Source: Conexibacter woesei Iso977N
GTDB lineage: Bacteria; Actinomycetota; Thermoleophilia; Solirubrobacterales; Solirubrobacteraceae
DNA: 64,000 bases
Direction: 5' to 3'
Assembly (NCBI RefSeq): GCF_000424625.1
Contig: NZ_AUKG01000001.1
Location: forward strand, 2,232,001-2,296,000
Shown: positions 33,659 through 42,941 of the stretch, piece by piece
How positions within the stretch are numbered: the stretch's first letter is position 1
How the letters are laid out: each line of letters starts with the position of its first letter
Made by a program: the position numbers and the translations under genes
Notes under the pieces: generated by a model
Seen by the model: only the letters and a program-made list of their open reading frames with translations
Database searches by the model: none
What the model was told of the DNA's origin: nothing

Positions 33659-35586
33659 GCGGGACGGAGGTACGCGCGCTGCCGCTCGCGCTCGCGCTCG
33701 TAGCGCGCGCGGGCGGCGACGACCTCCGGGCGATCCGAGACGGCGGCGACCGGGACGTCCCACCAGCTCTCGTAGCCGCCGACGGTGTGGAAGCGGTCGA
33801 CCTCGACGTGGATCGCGACCGGGCCGTCGGCGCCGCGCGCGGCGGCCAGCGCGGCGCGCAGCTCGCCGAGCGAGCCGGCGCGCGTGACCGGCACGCCGAG
33901 GCTCGCGACGTTGGCGGCGAGGTCGACGGGCAGCGCGGGCGCGGGGGCGGCCAGCGCGTCGCCGGCCGCGTCGTCGAGGACGGGCGCGGTCGCGTCGCCG
34001 CCCTCGGGCACGCGGTGGTGGGTGCCGAACCCGGCGCCGCCGACCGACCGCGACAGCGCGCCGATCGAGGCGTAGCCGTGGTTCTGGATCAGCACGACGA
34101 CGATCCGCGCGCGCAGCGCGACGGCGGTCGCCAGCTCGCCGGGCGACATCAGGTAGCTGCCGTCGCCGACCAAGGCGTACACCTCGCGCTCGGGCGCGGC
34201 GAGCTTGACGCCGATCGCGCCCGGCAGCTCGTAGCCCATGCACGAGTACCCGTACTCGACGTGGTAGCCCTTGCCCGCCGGATCGCGCGCGACCCACAGC
34301 TTGTGGAGGTCGCCGGGCAGCGAGCCCGCCGCCTGGACGACGACGCCGGTCGCGCCCGCCGCGTCGTTGACGGCGCCGATGACCGCGGCCTGCGTCAGCG
34401 GCGCGTCCGGCCCGTCACCGACGCCCACGACGCGCGCGACCTCCTGGCCCCACGCGGCCCGCTCGGCCTCGGCGCGGGCGGTCCACTCCGGGTCGGCGGT
34501 GTGCGCGCCGAGCGCGGCGGCCAGCGCCTCCAGCGTGACGCGCGCGTCGCCGACCAGCTGCAACCCCGAGTGCTTGGCGGCGTCGAACGCGCAGACGTTG
34601 ACGTTGACGAAGCGCACGCCCGCGTCCTGGAACGCGGTCTTCGAGGCGGTGGTGAAGTCGCTCCAGCGCGTGCCGATCCCGATCACCAGGTCGGCCTCGC
34701 GCGCCAGCCGGTTGGCCGCGGCGGTGCCGGTGGCACCGATCGCCCCAAGGGCACCAACATGGTCGCTCGGCAGCGCGCCGCGGCCCGCGTGCGTCTCGCC
34801 GACGGGGATCCCGGTCGCCGTCACCAGCGCGCGCAGCGCCTCGCACGCGCGCGAGTAGATGACGCCGCCGCCCGCGACGATCAGCGGGCGCCGCGCCCCG
34901 GCGATCAGCTGCACCGCGCGCGCCAGCCCCTCGGGCGCCGGCGGCTGGCGCTGGACCAGCCACGTGCGCGGCTCCAGGAACGCGGCGTCGACCTCGACGA
35001 CCTCGGCCTGGACGTCCTGCGGCAGCGCCAGCGTCACCGCGCCGGTCTGCGCCGGATCGGTCAGGACGCGCATCGCCTCCAGCGCCGCCGGGACGATCTG
35101 CTCGGGCCGGGCGATCCGGTCGAAGTAGCGCGAGACCGGGCGCAGCGCGTCGTTGACCGACGCGGTCCCGTCGTGCTCGGCCTCCAGCCCCTGCAGGACC
35201 GGGTGCGGCGCGCGCGTGGCGAACGTGTCGCCGGGGAGCAGCAGCAGCGGCAGCCGGTTGATCGTCGCCAGCGCGGCGCCGGTCACGAGGTTCGTCGCGC
35301 CCGGGCCGACCGACGTCGTCACCGCGTAGGCGCCGAGGCGGTCGCGCTGGCGGGCGTAGCCGCAGGCGATGTGCGCCAGCGCCTGCTCGTTGCGACCCGG
35401 GATGTAGGGGAAGTCGTGGCGCGACGCGTACAGCGCCTCGCCCAGCCCGGCGACGTTGCCGTGGCCGAAGATGCCGAGGCAGCCCGCGAAGAACGGCGTC
35501 CGGACACCGTCGCGCTCGACGTGCTGGACGGCGAGGAACCGCACGAGCGCCTGTGCGACGGTCAGCCGCGCGCGATCGCCGCTCAC
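33655..35586 (-). CDS. iolD: 3D-(3,5/4)-trihydroxycyclohexane-1,2-dione acylhydrolase
   Basis: A 643-residue ThDP-dependent enzyme that opens the inositol-derived ring. The N-terminal ThDP domain has GCLGIFGHGNVAGLGEAL and the family's YIPGRNEQALAHIA with its glutamate. The C-terminal ThDP-binding motif is GDGSYLMSPGEL ... QNHGY. GTG 35586 is chosen because it overlaps the iolC stop (GTGA) and is followed at once by conserved sequence. Confidence 0.94.
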   Translation of the reverse strand: MSGDRARLTVAQALVRFLAVQHVERDGVRTPFFAGCLGIFGHGNVAGLGEALYASRHDFPYIPGRNEQALAHIACGYARQRDRLGAYAVTTSVGPGATNLVTGAALATINRLPLLLLPGDTFATRAPHPVLQGLEAEHDGTASVNDALRPVSRYFDRIARPEQIVPAALEAMRVLTDPAQTGAVTLALPQDVQAEVVEVDAAFLEPRTWLVQRQPPAPEGLARAVQLIAGARRPLIVAGGGVIYSRACEALRALVTATGIPVGETHAGRGALPSDHVGALGAIGATGTAAANRLAREADLVIGIGTRWSDFTTASKTAFQDAGVRFVNVNVCAFDAAKHSGLQLVGDARVTLEALAAALGAHTADPEWTARAEAERAAWGQEVARVVGVGDGPDAPLTQAAVIGAVNDAAGATGVVVQAAGSLPGDLHKLWVARDPAGKGYHVEYGYSCMGYELPGAIGVKLAAPEREVYALVGDGSYLMSPGELATAVALRARIVVVLIQNHGYASIGALSRSVGGAGFGTHHRVPEGGDATAPVLDDAAGDALAAPAPALPVDLAANVASLGVPVTRAGSLGELRAALAAARGADGPVAIHVEVDRFHTVGGYESWWDVPVAAVSDRPEVVAARARYERERERQRAYLRPA

Positions 35587-36530
35587 GCCGCCACCGCCGC
35601 GTCGCCGAGGTCGGCGAGGGTCGGCATCGCGTCGGCGCAGGCCAGGCGGCCGGCGACGAACGAGCCCGCGGCGTTGGCCAGCGCCACGCAGCGCTCCGGC
35701 GGCCAGCCCGCGAGCAGGCCGTGGCAGAGCGCGCCGCCGAACGCGTCGCCCGCGCCGAGGCCGTTGACGACCTGCACCGGCACCGGTGGGATGTCCCAGC
35801 GGCCGTCGCGCGTGGCGACCAGCACGCCGGCCGGGCCGCGCTTGACGACCGCGATCCGCACGCCGAGGCCGAGCAGCGCGTCGGCGGCGGCTTCGGGGTC
35901 GGAGGTGCCGACGGCGACCTCGACCTCCTCGCGATTGCCGACGGCGACCGAGGCGTAGGACAACGCCGCGCGCGCCTGCTCGCCCGCCTCGCGCGGGTCG
36001 GACCAGAACATCGGCCGGTGGTCGAGGTCGTGGACGATCAACGCGTCCGGGTCGGCCGCGCGGCGCGCGCGCAGCGCGGCCAGCGTCGCAGCACGCGACG
36101 GCTCGGCCGACAGGCCGGTCCCGGTCGTCCAGAGGATCCGCGCGCCGCGGATCGCGTCCAGCGGCAGCTCGCCCTCGTCCAGCTGGAGGTCCGGCGCGCT
36201 CGGCTCGCGGTAGAAGAGCAGCGGGAAGTGATCGGGCGGGCGGATCTCGCAGAAGGCGAGCGGCGTGCGCAGCGCCGGGTCGGTCCCGACGAAGCGCGCG
36301 TCGACGCCGAAGCCCTCCAGCGCGCGGCGGGCGTAGCGGCCGAACGCGTCGTCGCCGACCTTGGTGAGGACCGCAGAGCGGTTGCCGAGCCGCGCCGCGG
36401 CGACCGCGACGTTGGTGGGCGAGCCGCCGAGCGACTTGGCGAACGACGTGACGTCCTCGAGGCCGACGCCGGACTGCTGCGGGTAGAGGTCGACGCCGAT
36501 CCGGCCCATCGTGAGCAGGTCGAGCGTCAC
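35583..36530 (-). CDS. iolC: 5-dehydro-2-deoxygluconokinase (PfkB family)
   Basis: A 315-residue ribokinase-family sugar kinase. It begins LDLLTMGRIGVDLYPQQSG, characteristic of IolC, has the GGSPTNVAVAAARLG sugar-binding motif, and ends with the NGLGAGDAFGGA anion-hole/catalytic Asp motif. GTG 36530 overlaps the iolG stop. It lacks the C-terminal DUF2090 extension found in longer IolC proteins, which is encoded separately at the end of the operon. Confidence 0.93.
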   Translation of the reverse strand: MTLDLLTMGRIGVDLYPQQSGVGLEDVTSFAKSLGGSPTNVAVAAARLGNRSAVLTKVGDDAFGRYARRALEGFGVDARFVGTDPALRTPLAFCEIRPPDHFPLLFYREPSAPDLQLDEGELPLDAIRGARILWTTGTGLSAEPSRAATLAALRARRAADPDALIVHDLDHRPMFWSDPREAGEQARAALSYASVAVGNREEVEVAVGTSDPEAAADALLGLGVRIAVVKRGPAGVLVATRDGRWDIPPVPVQVVNGLGAGDAFGGALCHGLLAGWPPERCVALANAAGSFVAGRLACADAMPTLADLGDAAVAA

Positions 36531-37561
36531 CGGGCGACGACCTCGGCCTCGATCTCGGCGATCTCGACGCGCCGGCCCTCGACCCGCGAGCGCTGCGCAG
36601 CCATGCCGATGACGAGCGGCGCCCGGGCGTCGGCCAGGCCCGGCGAGCCGGGCGCGCCGGCACGGCAGGCGGCGACGAACGCCTCCCACTGCGCGACGTA
36701 GGCCGGCACGTAGCGGTCGAGGAAGAAGAACGGCAGCGGCGCCGTCGCGGTCCCGGCGGCCGAGCGCGTCAGCGCGGTGTGGGCGTGCGGGTTCTCCGAC
36801 GCCGCCATCCCGTGCTCGCCGTGGACCTCGACGCGCTGGTCGTAGCCGTAGGGCGCCTGGCGGCTGTTGTCGATCGCGGTCAGGCAGCCGTCGGCGTGCT
36901 CGAGCGTGACGATCGCGGTGTCGACGTCGCCGGCCTGCGCGAAGTCCGGCCGGATCCGCAGCGCGCCGTGCGCACTGACCGCCACGACCTCGCTGCCGGT
37001 CACGAACCGGGCCATGTCGAAGTCGTGGATCGTCATGTCCAGGAAGATCCCGCCGGACGTGCGCACGTAGTCCAGCGGCGGCGGTTCGGGGTCGCGGCTG
37101 GTGATCCGCACGAGGTGCGGCGCGCCGACCGCGCCGTCGACCACGGCCGCGCGGACCGCGGCGTGGGACGGGTCGAAGCGGCGGTTGAAGCCGATCTGGA
37201 ACGTCAGCGAGGCGGTGGCGACCGCGTCGAGCGCCGCGTCGACCGCGGCGAGGTCCAGCGACACGGGCTTCTCGCAGAAGATCGCCTTGCCCGCGGCGGC
37301 CGCGGCGAGGATCAGCTCGACGTGGGTGTCGGTGCTCGTGCAGATCGCGACCGCGTCGACGTCGTCGCGCCCGATCAACGCGTCGGCCGACGCGGTGGCC
37401 GGGACGCCGAGGTCGGCGGCGACCGCCGCGGCCGCCGGCGCGTGGGCGTCGGTCACCGCGGTCACGCGCGCGCCCGCGACGCGCCGGTGCAGCAGCTCGG
37501 CGTGCAGGCGGCCGATCCGGCCGGTGCCGATGACGCCGACGCGCAGCTCGCCGCCGCTCAT
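36527..37561 (-). CDS. iolG: Inositol 2-dehydrogenase (Gfo/Idh/MocA family)
   Basis: A 344-residue NAD(P)-dependent dehydrogenase. The N-terminal Rossmann motif is GVIGTGRIGRLHAE, the family EKP motif appears in FCEKPVSLD, and DMTIHDFDMARFV gives the catalytic Asp/His region typical of inositol dehydrogenases. It oxidises myo-inositol to 2-keto-inositol (scyllo-inosose). ATGA overlap with iolE. Confidence 0.9.
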   Translation of the reverse strand: MSGGELRVGVIGTGRIGRLHAELLHRRVAGARVTAVTDAHAPAAAAVAADLGVPATASADALIGRDDVDAVAICTSTDTHVELILAAAAAGKAIFCEKPVSLDLAAVDAALDAVATASLTFQIGFNRRFDPSHAAVRAAVVDGAVGAPHLVRITSRDPEPPPLDYVRTSGGIFLDMTIHDFDMARFVTGSEVVAVSAHGALRIRPDFAQAGDVDTAIVTLEHADGCLTAIDNSRQAPYGYDQRVEVHGEHGMAASENPHAHTALTRSAAGTATAPLPFFFLDRYVPAYVAQWEAFVAACRAGAPGSPGLADARAPLVIGMAAQRSRVEGRRVEIAEIEAEVVAR

Positions 37562-38451
37562 CGTGCGCCCACCGGCAGCGACGCCAGGAAGTCCAGGCTC
37601 CGCTGCGCGTCGCGCACCGGGCCCTCGCCCGGAGCGGGGACGGCGCCGGTGATCGCGCAGTCCTGCTCGAGGACGAGCCAGCCGTCGTAGCCGCGCGCGT
37701 CGAGCGCGGCGACCAGCTCGGCGATCCGCGCGTCGCCGCTGCCCAGCGGCCGGAACAGCCCGGCCTGGACGGCGGCCATCAGCGTCAGCTCGCCGGCGTT
37801 GAGACGGTCGGCGACCGCGAGGTCGACGTCCTTGAGGTGGACGTGCGCGACCCGCTCGCCCCAGGTGTCGATGAAGTCGATCGGGTCATAGCCGCCGAGC
37901 GCGAGGTGGCCGGGGTCCAGGCACCAGGCGACCGCGCTCAGCTCCGCGAGGCGGTCGACGTCGGCGCGGCGCTCGATCAGCGTGCCCTGGTGCGGGTGCA
38001 CGACGGTCGTCAGCCCGAGCGCCGCGGTGGTGTCGGCGACGGCGTCGACGCCGGCGGCGAGCGCCGCCCAGCCCGCGTCGTCCAGCGGCTCGGGGGCCGA
38101 CCACGCGGCGTCCTGGACGATCGCCAGCACGAACACGGAGGCGCCGGCGTCGGCCATCGCCGACGCGACCCGCTGCGCCTGCTCCAGCGCCGCGGCATGG
38201 TGCTCACGGTCGTGGAGGACGAGCGGCACGAAGCCGCCGAGCAGCCGCAGGCCGTGGCGCTGCGTCGCGGCGCGGATCTCCGCGGCGTCGAGCGGCAGCC
38301 AGTCGTCGACGGGGCCGAGCTCGGTGGCGGTCAGCCCGAGGCCCGCCATCTCGCCGAACACACGGTCCGGCGGGAGCATCGCGCCCCATCCGGGGACCTC
38401 GCAGACCCCCCACGTGATGGGCGCCCCGGCAAGCTGGCGATCGGTCGACAT
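37558..38451 (-). CDS. iolE: myo-inosose-2 dehydratase
   Basis: A 297-residue AP-endonuclease-2-like TIM-barrel protein beginning APITWGVCEVPGWG, the usual IolE start, with metal-site segments VVHPHQGTLIE, CLDPGHLALGG and HVHLKD. It dehydrates 2-keto-myo-inositol. It is the first gene of a seven-gene operon. No ribosome site precedes ATG 38451, and a predicted -10 ends 8 nt upstream, which suggests leaderless translation. Confidence 0.92.
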   Translation of the reverse strand: MSTDRQLAGAPITWGVCEVPGWGAMLPPDRVFGEMAGLGLTATELGPVDDWLPLDAAEIRAATQRHGLRLLGGFVPLVLHDREHHAAALEQAQRVASAMADAGASVFVLAIVQDAAWSAPEPLDDAGWAALAAGVDAVADTTAALGLTTVVHPHQGTLIERRADVDRLAELSAVAWCLDPGHLALGGYDPIDFIDTWGERVAHVHLKDVDLAVADRLNAGELTLMAAVQAGLFRPLGSGDARIAELVAALDARGYDGWLVLEQDCAITGAVPAPGEGPVRDAQRSLDFLASLPVGAR

Positions 38452-38459
38452 GGCTCGGC

Positions 38460-38488
38460 AACCTAACCACGCTTCGATCAGGCGTCAA
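38460..38488 (-). promoter_or_regulatory. Predicted iol operon promoter (leaderless)
   Basis: On the minus strand, TTGACG (38488-38483) is followed after 17 nt by TAGGTT (38465-38460), a good -35/-10 pair of the TTGACN/TANNNT type. The start point expected about 7 nt on coincides with the iolE ATG at 38451. Confidence 0.6.
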
Positions 38489-38490
38489 CA

Positions 38491-38514
38491 AATTCGCACA
38501 AATTCATGTTCGAA
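38491..38514. promoter_or_regulatory. Candidate DeoR-family operator in the iol/deoR intergenic region
   Basis: AATTCG at 38491, AATTCA at 38501 and ATGTTCGAA at 38506-38514 recur at about 10-bp steps, one helical turn. ATGTTCGA resembles the half-site of E. coli GlpR, a DeoR-family protein. The block covers the predicted deoR core promoter and lies just upstream of the iol -35. Related GTTCGA repeats occur at 47023-47050. Confidence 0.5.
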
Positions 38515-38522
38515 TCTGTAAT
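38493..38522 (+). promoter_or_regulatory. Possible promoter of the deoR-GH4-ABC operon
   Basis: TTCGCA (38493-38498) and TGTAAT (38517-38522) are separated by 18 nt and precede GTG 38577 by 54 nt. The match is modest; the overlap with the GTTCGA-type sites would allow repression. Confidence 0.4.
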
Positions 38523-38576
38523 GTGCCGCGCCGTGAGCCGGATCGGCAGCCACAGAAGCGAACAAGGAGACGTCAC

Positions 38577-39338
38577 GTGGGCGAACGCGTGATGGTCCCC
38601 GCACAGCGTCGCCAGCGCATCCTGCAGGCCGTTCGCGCCGGCACGGCGCACGTCTCCGACCTCGCCCGCGTGTTCGAGGTGAGCGAGATGACCGTCCGCC
38701 GCGACCTCCACGCGCTCGAGCGCGACGGCAAGCTCGAGCGGGTCCACGGCGGCGCCGTCGGCTCGGTCCCCGAGCGCCCGTTCGGCGAGATCGCGCTGGA
38801 GGGCCAGGAGCTCAAGCAGGGCATCGGCCGCGCCGCGGCCGCGCTCGTGCAGGACGGCCAGACCGTCATGCTCGACATCGGCACCACCACCTTGGAGGTC
38901 GCGCGCCACCTGCGCGGCCGCCGCGTCACGCTCATCACCACCAACTTGGCCGCGCTCGACGAGCTCCGCGACGACGAGCACGTCGAGATCGTCCTGCCCG
39001 GCGGCCTCGTGCGGCGCAACTACCGCTCGACCGTCGGCGTGCTCGCCGAGGAGGCGCTGCGCCAGCTCAACGCCGACGTCGCCTTCCTGGGGACCAGCGC
39101 GGTCGACCAGGACCTCTCGGTCTGGGACACCACGATGATCGAGGTGCCGGTCAAGCGCGCGATCATCCGCGCGGCCAGCCGCGTCGTCCTGGTCGCGGAC
39201 TCCGAGAAGTTCGCGATGAGCGGGGTCGTGCGCATCTGCGGTCCGGAGGACCTGGACCACATCGTCAGCGACGCGGGCCTCCCGGCAGGCGACCGCGCAG
39301 CCATCGAAGACGCCGGGATCGAGGTAACCATCGCATGA
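38577..39338 (+). CDS. DeoR/GlpR-family transcriptional regulator (1)
   Basis: A 253-residue repressor. The N-terminal DeoR HTH contains VSEMTVRRDLHALERDGKLE; the C-terminal DeoRC sugar-phosphate sensor has DIGTTTLEVARHL, LPGGLVRRNYRS and FLGTSAVD. GTG 38577 has AAGGAG 7 nt upstream. It heads an eight-gene operon by ATGA overlap with a GH4 gene and is divergent from the iol operon, so it may control both. It is closely similar to the DeoR protein at 51011, with identical recognition-helix residues. Confidence 0.92.
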   Translation: MGERVMVPAQRRQRILQAVRAGTAHVSDLARVFEVSEMTVRRDLHALERDGKLERVHGGAVGSVPERPFGEIALEGQELKQGIGRAAAALVQDGQTVMLDIGTTTLEVARHLRGRRVTLITTNLAALDELRDDEHVEIVLPGGLVRRNYRSTVGVLAEEALRQLNADVAFLGTSAVDQDLSVWDTTMIEVPVKRAIIRAASRVVLVADSEKFAMSGVVRICGPEDLDHIVSDAGLPAGDRAAIEDAGIEVTIA

Positions 39339-40678
39339 AGCTCACGATCGTCGGCGGCGGCGGGTTCCGCGTGCCCCTGGTCTACACCGCGCTGATGGAC
39401 ATGCGCGACCGGCTGGGCATCGAGGAGGTCGTGCTCCACGACATCGAGCAGCACCGCATCGACCGCATCGCGCCGGTCCTGTCCGGGCTGGCGATCGAGC
39501 GCGGCGTCCGGCTGCCGTTCCGCGGGACGACCGACCTGGTCGACGCGGTCCAGGGCGCGTCGTTCGTGCTCTGCGCGATCCGCGTCGGCCAGCTCGAGGG
39601 CCGCGTCGTCGACGAGAGCGTCCCGCTCGGCCACGGCGTGCTCGGGCAGGAGACGACGGGGCCCGGCGGCCTCTGCTTCGCGCTGCGGACGATCCCGGTG
39701 ATGATGGAGCTCGCCGAGACGATGGCCAAGCACGCGCCCGACGCGTGGCTGATCAACTTCACCAACCCGGCCGGGATGGTCACCGAGGCCGTCCAGCGCG
39801 TGCTCGGCGACCGCGCGATCGGCATCTGCGACTCGCCGGCCGGCCTGATGCGCCGCGTCGCCCGCGCGCTGGGCCGCGAGTCCGACCAGCTCTGGTTCGA
39901 CTACTTCGGCCTCAACCACCTCGGCTGGCTGAAGGGCGTGCGCGACGGCGACCACCAGCTGCTGCCCGGCCTGCTGGAGCAGGACGACAAGCTCGCCACG
40001 TTCGAGGAGGGCCGCCTGTTCGGCGGCGAGTGGCTGCGCTCGCTCGACATGATCCCGAACGAGTACCTGTACTACTTCTACTACGCGGCCGACACGGTCA
40101 ACGCGATCCGCCAGAGCCCGGAGTCGCGCGGCGCGTTCCTGCTGCGCCAGCAGAGCGCGTTCTACGCCGAGGGCGAGCAGCCGCCGGAGACGGCGCTGCA
40201 GAGCTGGCGCGGCACGCGCCACGACCGCGAGCGCAGCTACATGGCCGAGGCGCGCTCGGCCGCCGGCGACGGCCACGAGCACGAGATCGACGAGAACGGC
40301 GGCTACGAGGGCGAGGCGATGGCCGTCCTGGAGGCGATCGCCAACAACACCCGCGCGGTGCTGGTGCTCAACACCGCCAACCGCTCGGCGCTGCCGTTCC
40401 TGGACGACCGGGCGGTCGTCGAGGTGCCGTGCATCGTCGGGCGCTCGGGCCCGGTCCCGGTCGCGATCGGCGAGGTCCCCACGCACGCCCGCGCGCTGGT
40501 GGAGACGATGAAGGACGTCGAGCGCACGACGATCGACGCCGCGCTCTCCGGCTCGCGCCGCGAGGCGGTCAAGGCGCTCGCGCTGCACCCGCTCGTCCCG
40601 TCGGTGGCCACCGCGCGCCAGATCTTCGACGAGTACTGCGAGCGCCTGCCCGGCCTGGCGGAGGCGTTCGCCAAGTGA
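39335..40678 (+). CDS. Family 4 glycoside hydrolase (NAD+ and Mn2+ dependent)
   Basis: A 447-residue GH4 enzyme. It starts KLTIVGGGGFRVP (NAD site) and has NFTNPAG (141-147), the metal-ligand Cys165 in GICDSP, and His195 in FGLNHLGW. GH4 enzymes cleave alpha- or beta-glycosides, often phosphorylated, by an oxidation-elimination route in the cytosol. The second half is unusually acidic around GHEHEIDENGGYEGEA. The link with a kinase, importer and NagB-II-like protein points to an amino-sugar glycoside. Substrate and anomer are not determined by sequence. Confidence 0.9.
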   Translation: MKLTIVGGGGFRVPLVYTALMDMRDRLGIEEVVLHDIEQHRIDRIAPVLSGLAIERGVRLPFRGTTDLVDAVQGASFVLCAIRVGQLEGRVVDESVPLGHGVLGQETTGPGGLCFALRTIPVMMELAETMAKHAPDAWLINFTNPAGMVTEAVQRVLGDRAIGICDSPAGLMRRVARALGRESDQLWFDYFGLNHLGWLKGVRDGDHQLLPGLLEQDDKLATFEEGRLFGGEWLRSLDMIPNEYLYYFYYAADTVNAIRQSPESRGAFLLRQQSAFYAEGEQPPETALQSWRGTRHDRERSYMAEARSAAGDGHEHEIDENGGYEGEAMAVLEAIANNTRAVLVLNTANRSALPFLDDRAVVEVPCIVGRSGPVPVAIGEVPTHARALVETMKDVERTTIDAALSGSRREAVKALALHPLVPSVATARQIFDEYCERLPGLAEAFAK

Positions 40679-41571
40679 CCGTGGACCTCGTCTGCGCCGA
40701 CCCGGCGTTCCTCGACCTCACGTTCGTGGGGCTCGAGGCGCTGCCCGGACCGGGGGAGGAGCGCCACGCCGACGACCTGCTGCGCTCGCCCGGCGGCGCG
40801 GCGACGGTCGCGATCGGCGCGGCGCGCCTCGGCCTGACCGTGGCGTTGGCCTCGCCGCTGGGCGCCGACGCCGAGGGCGAGCTCGTCCGCGCCGCGCTCG
40901 CGGCCGAGGGCGTGCGGCTGCCGCCGCGCACGGTCGCGCGCACGCCGGTGACGGTCGTGCTGCCCCACCGCGGCGAGCGCGCGATGGCGACCTTCGATCC
41001 CGACGAGCAGGCGACGCTCGCCGACGTCGCGGGCTTCGCCCCGCGCGCGGTGCTGACGTCGCTGACGCGCCTGGACGCCGTCCCGGACGACACCATGTTG
41101 TACGTCACGGCCGGTGACGCCGAGGCGCGCGCGCTGGCCGGCGCGCCGCTGCCGGCGCGCGCGGCGACCGCACGGGCGCTGCTGGTCAACGCGCGCGAGG
41201 CGCGGCTGCTGACCGGCGAGCAAGATGTAGAACATGCCGCGCGACGGCTCGCGGAACGGGTCCCGCGGGTCGTGGTCACGCTCGGCGCCGACGGCGCGCT
41301 GACGGCCGCCGGCGACGAGGTCGCCGCGGTCGCGGGCGTGGCGGTCGGCGCGGCGGTCGACACGACGGGGGCCGGCGACCTGTTCGCCGCCGCCTTCATC
41401 TGGAGCGACCTGACCGGCGCCACGCCGGAGGACTGCCTGCGCTGGGCCTGCCTGGCCGCGGCGCTGTCGGTGCGCGTCCCCACCGCGGTGGCGGGCGCGC
41501 AGAGCATCGAGCAGCTCGCAGCGGCGGGCAGCGAACGCGGGCTGGCCGTCCCCGGCCGGACCGCTCCCTGA
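40675..41571 (+). CDS. PfkB-family carbohydrate kinase
   Basis: A 298-residue ribokinase-like kinase with the GGAATVAIGAARLG motif near residue 39 and the catalytic DTTGAGDLFAAAF motif near 224. GTG 40675 overlaps the GH4 stop. In this operon it is best placed to phosphorylate the sugar released or imported, giving a substrate for the SIS protein; glucosamine is the leading candidate (inference). Confidence 0.88.
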   Translation: MTVDLVCADPAFLDLTFVGLEALPGPGEERHADDLLRSPGGAATVAIGAARLGLTVALASPLGADAEGELVRAALAAEGVRLPPRTVARTPVTVVLPHRGERAMATFDPDEQATLADVAGFAPRAVLTSLTRLDAVPDDTMLYVTAGDAEARALAGAPLPARAATARALLVNAREARLLTGEQDVEHAARRLAERVPRVVVTLGADGALTAAGDEVAAVAGVAVGAAVDTTGAGDLFAAAFIWSDLTGATPEDCLRWACLAAALSVRVPTAVAGAQSIEQLAAAGSERGLAVPGRTAP

Positions 41572-41593
41572 ACACACGGAGGAGGAGTTGTTG

Positions 41594-42937
41594 ATGCGCA
41601 TGAGGGTGATGGGGTCCCTGGCCGTCGTGGCGGCCACGGCGCTGGCGGCGGGCTGCGGCACGCCGGGCGGGTCCAGCGACGACGCGGCGAGGACGACGAC
41701 CACCGCGTCGGCCAAGCCGGACATCGCGAAGGCCGGCGACGTCACGCTGACCGTCTGGGACCAGGAGGTCCGCGGCGGCCAGGCGGCGCAGATCAAGAAG
41801 CTCAACCAGCAGTTCATGGCCAAGTACCCCAACGTCAAGATCAGGCGCGTGGCGAAGTCGTTCGACGACCTCAACACGACGCTGAAGCTGGCGGTCTCCG
41901 GCCCCAAGGCGCCGGACGTCGTCGAGGCCAACCAGGGCCTGGGCGTCATGGGCCAGCTCGTCAAGGGCCACCTGCTGCGCCCGGTCGACGACTACGCCAA
42001 GATCTACAACTGGGCCGACCGCTACCCGAGCCTGCTGCTCGACCTCAACAAGTTCGAGCCGACCGGCACGACGTTCGGCACCGGCCAGCTCTACGGCCTC
42101 TCGCAGATGGGCGAGATCGTGGGCGTCTTCTACAACAAGAAGAAGGTCACCGAGGTCCCCAAGACGCTGGCGGACTTCGAGGCGCAGCTGGACAAGGCCA
42201 AGGCCGCGGGCGACACGCCGATCCAGTTCGGCAACCTCGACAAGTGGCCCGGCATCCACGAGTACGAGACCGTGCTCGGCCAGACCGCGCCCAAGGACGC
42301 CGTGCGCAACTTCGTCTTCCAGAAGGACGGCGCGTCGTTCGACACCCCCGAGTTCCAGGCCGCGGCGGGCAAGCTGCAGGACTGGGTCAAGAAGGGGTAC
42401 TTCACGAAGGACTTCAACGGCACGGGCTATGACCCGGCGTGGCAGCGCTTCGCCAAGGGCAAGGGCACGTTCCTGATCGCCGGCACCTGGCTGGTCGCCG
42501 ACCTCGCCGACCAGATGGGCGACGACGTCGGGTTCTTCACGATGCCGGGCACCCAGGCAGGGGACCCGGTCGCGCTCGGCGGCGAGTCGCTGCCGTTCAC
42601 GATCACGTCGAAGTCCAAGCACCCCGACGTGGCCGCGGCCTACATCGACTTCCTGACCGACCAGAACGCGGCCAACATCCTCACGGAGACGAAGAACTTG
42701 GCGGCCATGAAGTACGACACGCCCGCCCCCGAGGGCGCGCTGACCCAGGACGTCGCCACCGCCTGGAAGGCGCTCGGCAGCGCCGACGGCCTGATCCCCT
42801 ACGCCGACTACACGACGCCGACGTTCGGCGACGACCTCGGCGGCGCGATCCAGAACATGCTCGCGCTGAAGGACTCGCCGACGGCGTTCACGGCGGACGT
42901 CCAGAAGAAGGTCGACGCCTCCAAGAGCGGCAACTAG
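41594..42937 (+). CDS. Sugar ABC transporter substrate-binding lipoprotein (SBP_bac_1, CUT1 type)
   Basis: A 447-residue receptor with lipobox TALAAGC (Cys21). The mature protein has LTVWDQEVRGGQAAQIKKLN and GVFYNKKKV typical of CUT1 oligosaccharide receptors. ATG 41594 has GGAGGAG 6 nt upstream. It is followed 4 nt later by the first permease. CUT1 systems import oligosaccharides and glycosides, consistent with a cytosolic GH4 enzyme in the same operon. Confidence 0.92.
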   Translation: MRMRVMGSLAVVAATALAAGCGTPGGSSDDAARTTTTASAKPDIAKAGDVTLTVWDQEVRGGQAAQIKKLNQQFMAKYPNVKIRRVAKSFDDLNTTLKLAVSGPKAPDVVEANQGLGVMGQLVKGHLLRPVDDYAKIYNWADRYPSLLLDLNKFEPTGTTFGTGQLYGLSQMGEIVGVFYNKKKVTEVPKTLADFEAQLDKAKAAGDTPIQFGNLDKWPGIHEYETVLGQTAPKDAVRNFVFQKDGASFDTPEFQAAAGKLQDWVKKGYFTKDFNGTGYDPAWQRFAKGKGTFLIAGTWLVADLADQMGDDVGFFTMPGTQAGDPVALGGESLPFTITSKSKHPDVAAAYIDFLTDQNAANILTETKNLAAMKYDTPAPEGALTQDVATAWKALGSADGLIPYADYTTPTFGDDLGGAIQNMLALKDSPTAFTADVQKKVDASKSGN

Positions 42938-42941
42938 GTCC

